NCBI GenBank assembly: GCA_021323835.1
Contig: JAJPKI010000022.1
Location: 1-6,541 of the forward strand
Source: Verrucomicrobiota bacterium
GTDB lineage: Bacteria; Verrucomicrobiota; Verrucomicrobiia; Limisphaerales; UBA11358
DNA: 6,541 bases
Reading direction: 5' to 3'
Both the position numbers and the translations under genes were made by a program. This document shows, in pieces, positions 5,910-6,541 of the stretch (positions are counted from its first letter, which is position 1; each line of letters starts with the position of its first letter). The notes under the pieces are model-generated. The model saw only the letters and a list, made by a program, of their open reading frames with translations. It made no database searches and was not told the origin of the DNA.

Positions 5910-6541
5910 TTATTTCAACGGCAACGAAATACGAATCGTCGTTCCCTGTCCGGCGCGCGATTTAATTTGAATCTTTCCGCGATGCGTTTCGATAATGCGC
6001 CCGACAATTGCCAGGCCAAGTCCTGTGCCAGTAGATTTTGTCGTTGCCAACATTTTCGTGAACGCTTCACGCTGCAATTCTTTGCTCATGCCATCGCCGG
6101 TGTCCTTGAATTCAACGGAAACAGAATTTATTTTTTCTGCGTGCGATGAAATTGTCAGCGTCCCGCCTTCGGACATTGCTTCGGCAGCGTTGAGAATTAA
6201 ATTCAAGAAAGCCTGTTCCAGTTGCGGCGCGTCGCCCAAAACCATCGGCAAATCCGGCTGTAATTTGTAAATCAACTTTACATTTTGATTCGCCAATTTA
6301 TGCCGCACAAGCAAACCAAGCTCGTCAATCAATTCATTCAAATTCACCGGCGCGAGTTTTGGCTCCGTCGTGCGCGCGAAATCCAAAATCTGCTCCACGA
6401 TTTTGTTCAAGTGCTCAATCTTTGCGTCAATCAGCCGCGCATCTTTCGCGCGTGGATCGCTTTCCGGAAATTTTAATTGCAGCGAGTGATACAGCAATTT
6501 CATCACCGTCAGCGGATTGCGGATTTCATGCGCCACTTCCG
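5910..6541 (-). CDS. sensor histidine kinase, C-terminal part (5' end outside window)
   Basis: Partial: the reading frame is open to the right edge, so the sensor domain and true start are not visible. The fragment begins in the dimerisation/phosphoacceptor domain, with EVAHEIRNPLT and phosphorylated His at 6527-6529, then a helical hairpin to IVEQILDFARTTEP. The HATPase_c domain follows: N box with Asn in QAFLNLILNAAEAM, G1 box DTGDGM, and G2 box GTGLGLAIVGRIIETHRG. It ends ISLPLK after a normal catalytic core. This core autophosphorylates the His from ATP and passes phosphate to a response regulator. The F box is atypical (AFTKMLATTKSTG, without the usual Pro-Phe-Phe). The HEIRNP H box and NLILNAAEAM place it among NtrB/HisKA-type kinases. 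No regulator gene is visible, so the stimulus is unknown. It ends 114 bp before pgi, which probably has its own promoter. Confidence 0.93.
   Translation of the reverse strand, partial: EVAHEIRNPLTVMKLLYHSLQLKFPESDPRAKDARLIDAKIEHLNKIVEQILDFARTTEPKLAPVNLNELIDELGLLVRHKLANQNVKLIYKLQPDLPMVLGDAPQLEQAFLNLILNAAEAMSEGGTLTISSHAEKINSVSVEFKDTGDGMSKELQREAFTKMLATTKSTGTGLGLAIVGRIIETHRGKIQIKSRAGQGTTIRISLPLK

Overview
The window reads as bacterial chromosome carrying core housekeeping genes, almost all on the minus strand. From right to left these are: the C-terminal part of a sensor histidine kinase; pgi (glucose-6-phosphate isomerase); mnmG/gidA (tRNA U34 modification); a plus-strand tRNA-Gln(UUG); rpmE (zinc-type ribosomal protein L31); prfA (release factor 1); and a YqaB-like HAD phosphatase. 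The general style suggests the PVC group, possibly Verrucomicrobiota: a GKGGQGVN variant of the release-factor GGQ motif, a C-terminally extended Pgi, almost no Shine-Dalgarno sequences, and no phage or IS genes. This placement is inference, with modest confidence.

Region 1-2078 (about half G+C) is a translation cluster, rpmE then prfA, followed by the HAD gene. A GC-rich hairpin with a T-run separates rpmE from prfA. A 9-bp-phased inverted repeat fills the gap between prfA and the HAD gene. Region 2079-2283 is the divergent promoter region of rpmE and the tRNA gene. Region 2284-5795 is a tightly coupled pgi-mnmG pair with a TAATG overlap, and most of it is visibly more AT-rich than its surroundings. 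Region 5796-5909 separates pgi from the kinase and carries a 10-bp direct repeat and a small perfect hairpin. The kinase, from 5910, runs off the right end.

Three observations stand out. First, mnmG contains a perfect 16-bp palindrome, TGTTCCACGTGGAACA, which matches the chromosomal parS (ParB-binding) consensus. It lies in a stretch of the protein absent from E. coli MnmG, and would fit an origin-proximal position. Second, the same gene is interrupted once by an in-frame TAA exactly where homologues have a conserved Gln, with both halves otherwise intact and in frame. This could be a C-to-T nonsense mutation, a sequence error, a split gene re-initiated at the adjacent GTG, or recoding. Third, the tRNA-Gln(UUG), a known class of MnmEG substrate, converges on mnmG with no bases between its CCA end and the mnmG stop codon.

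Functionally, the genes cover translation (RF1, L31, tRNA-Gln, wobble-uridine modification) and sugar-phosphate metabolism (Pgi, possibly the HAD phosphatase). I found no defence system, CRISPR array or mobile element.
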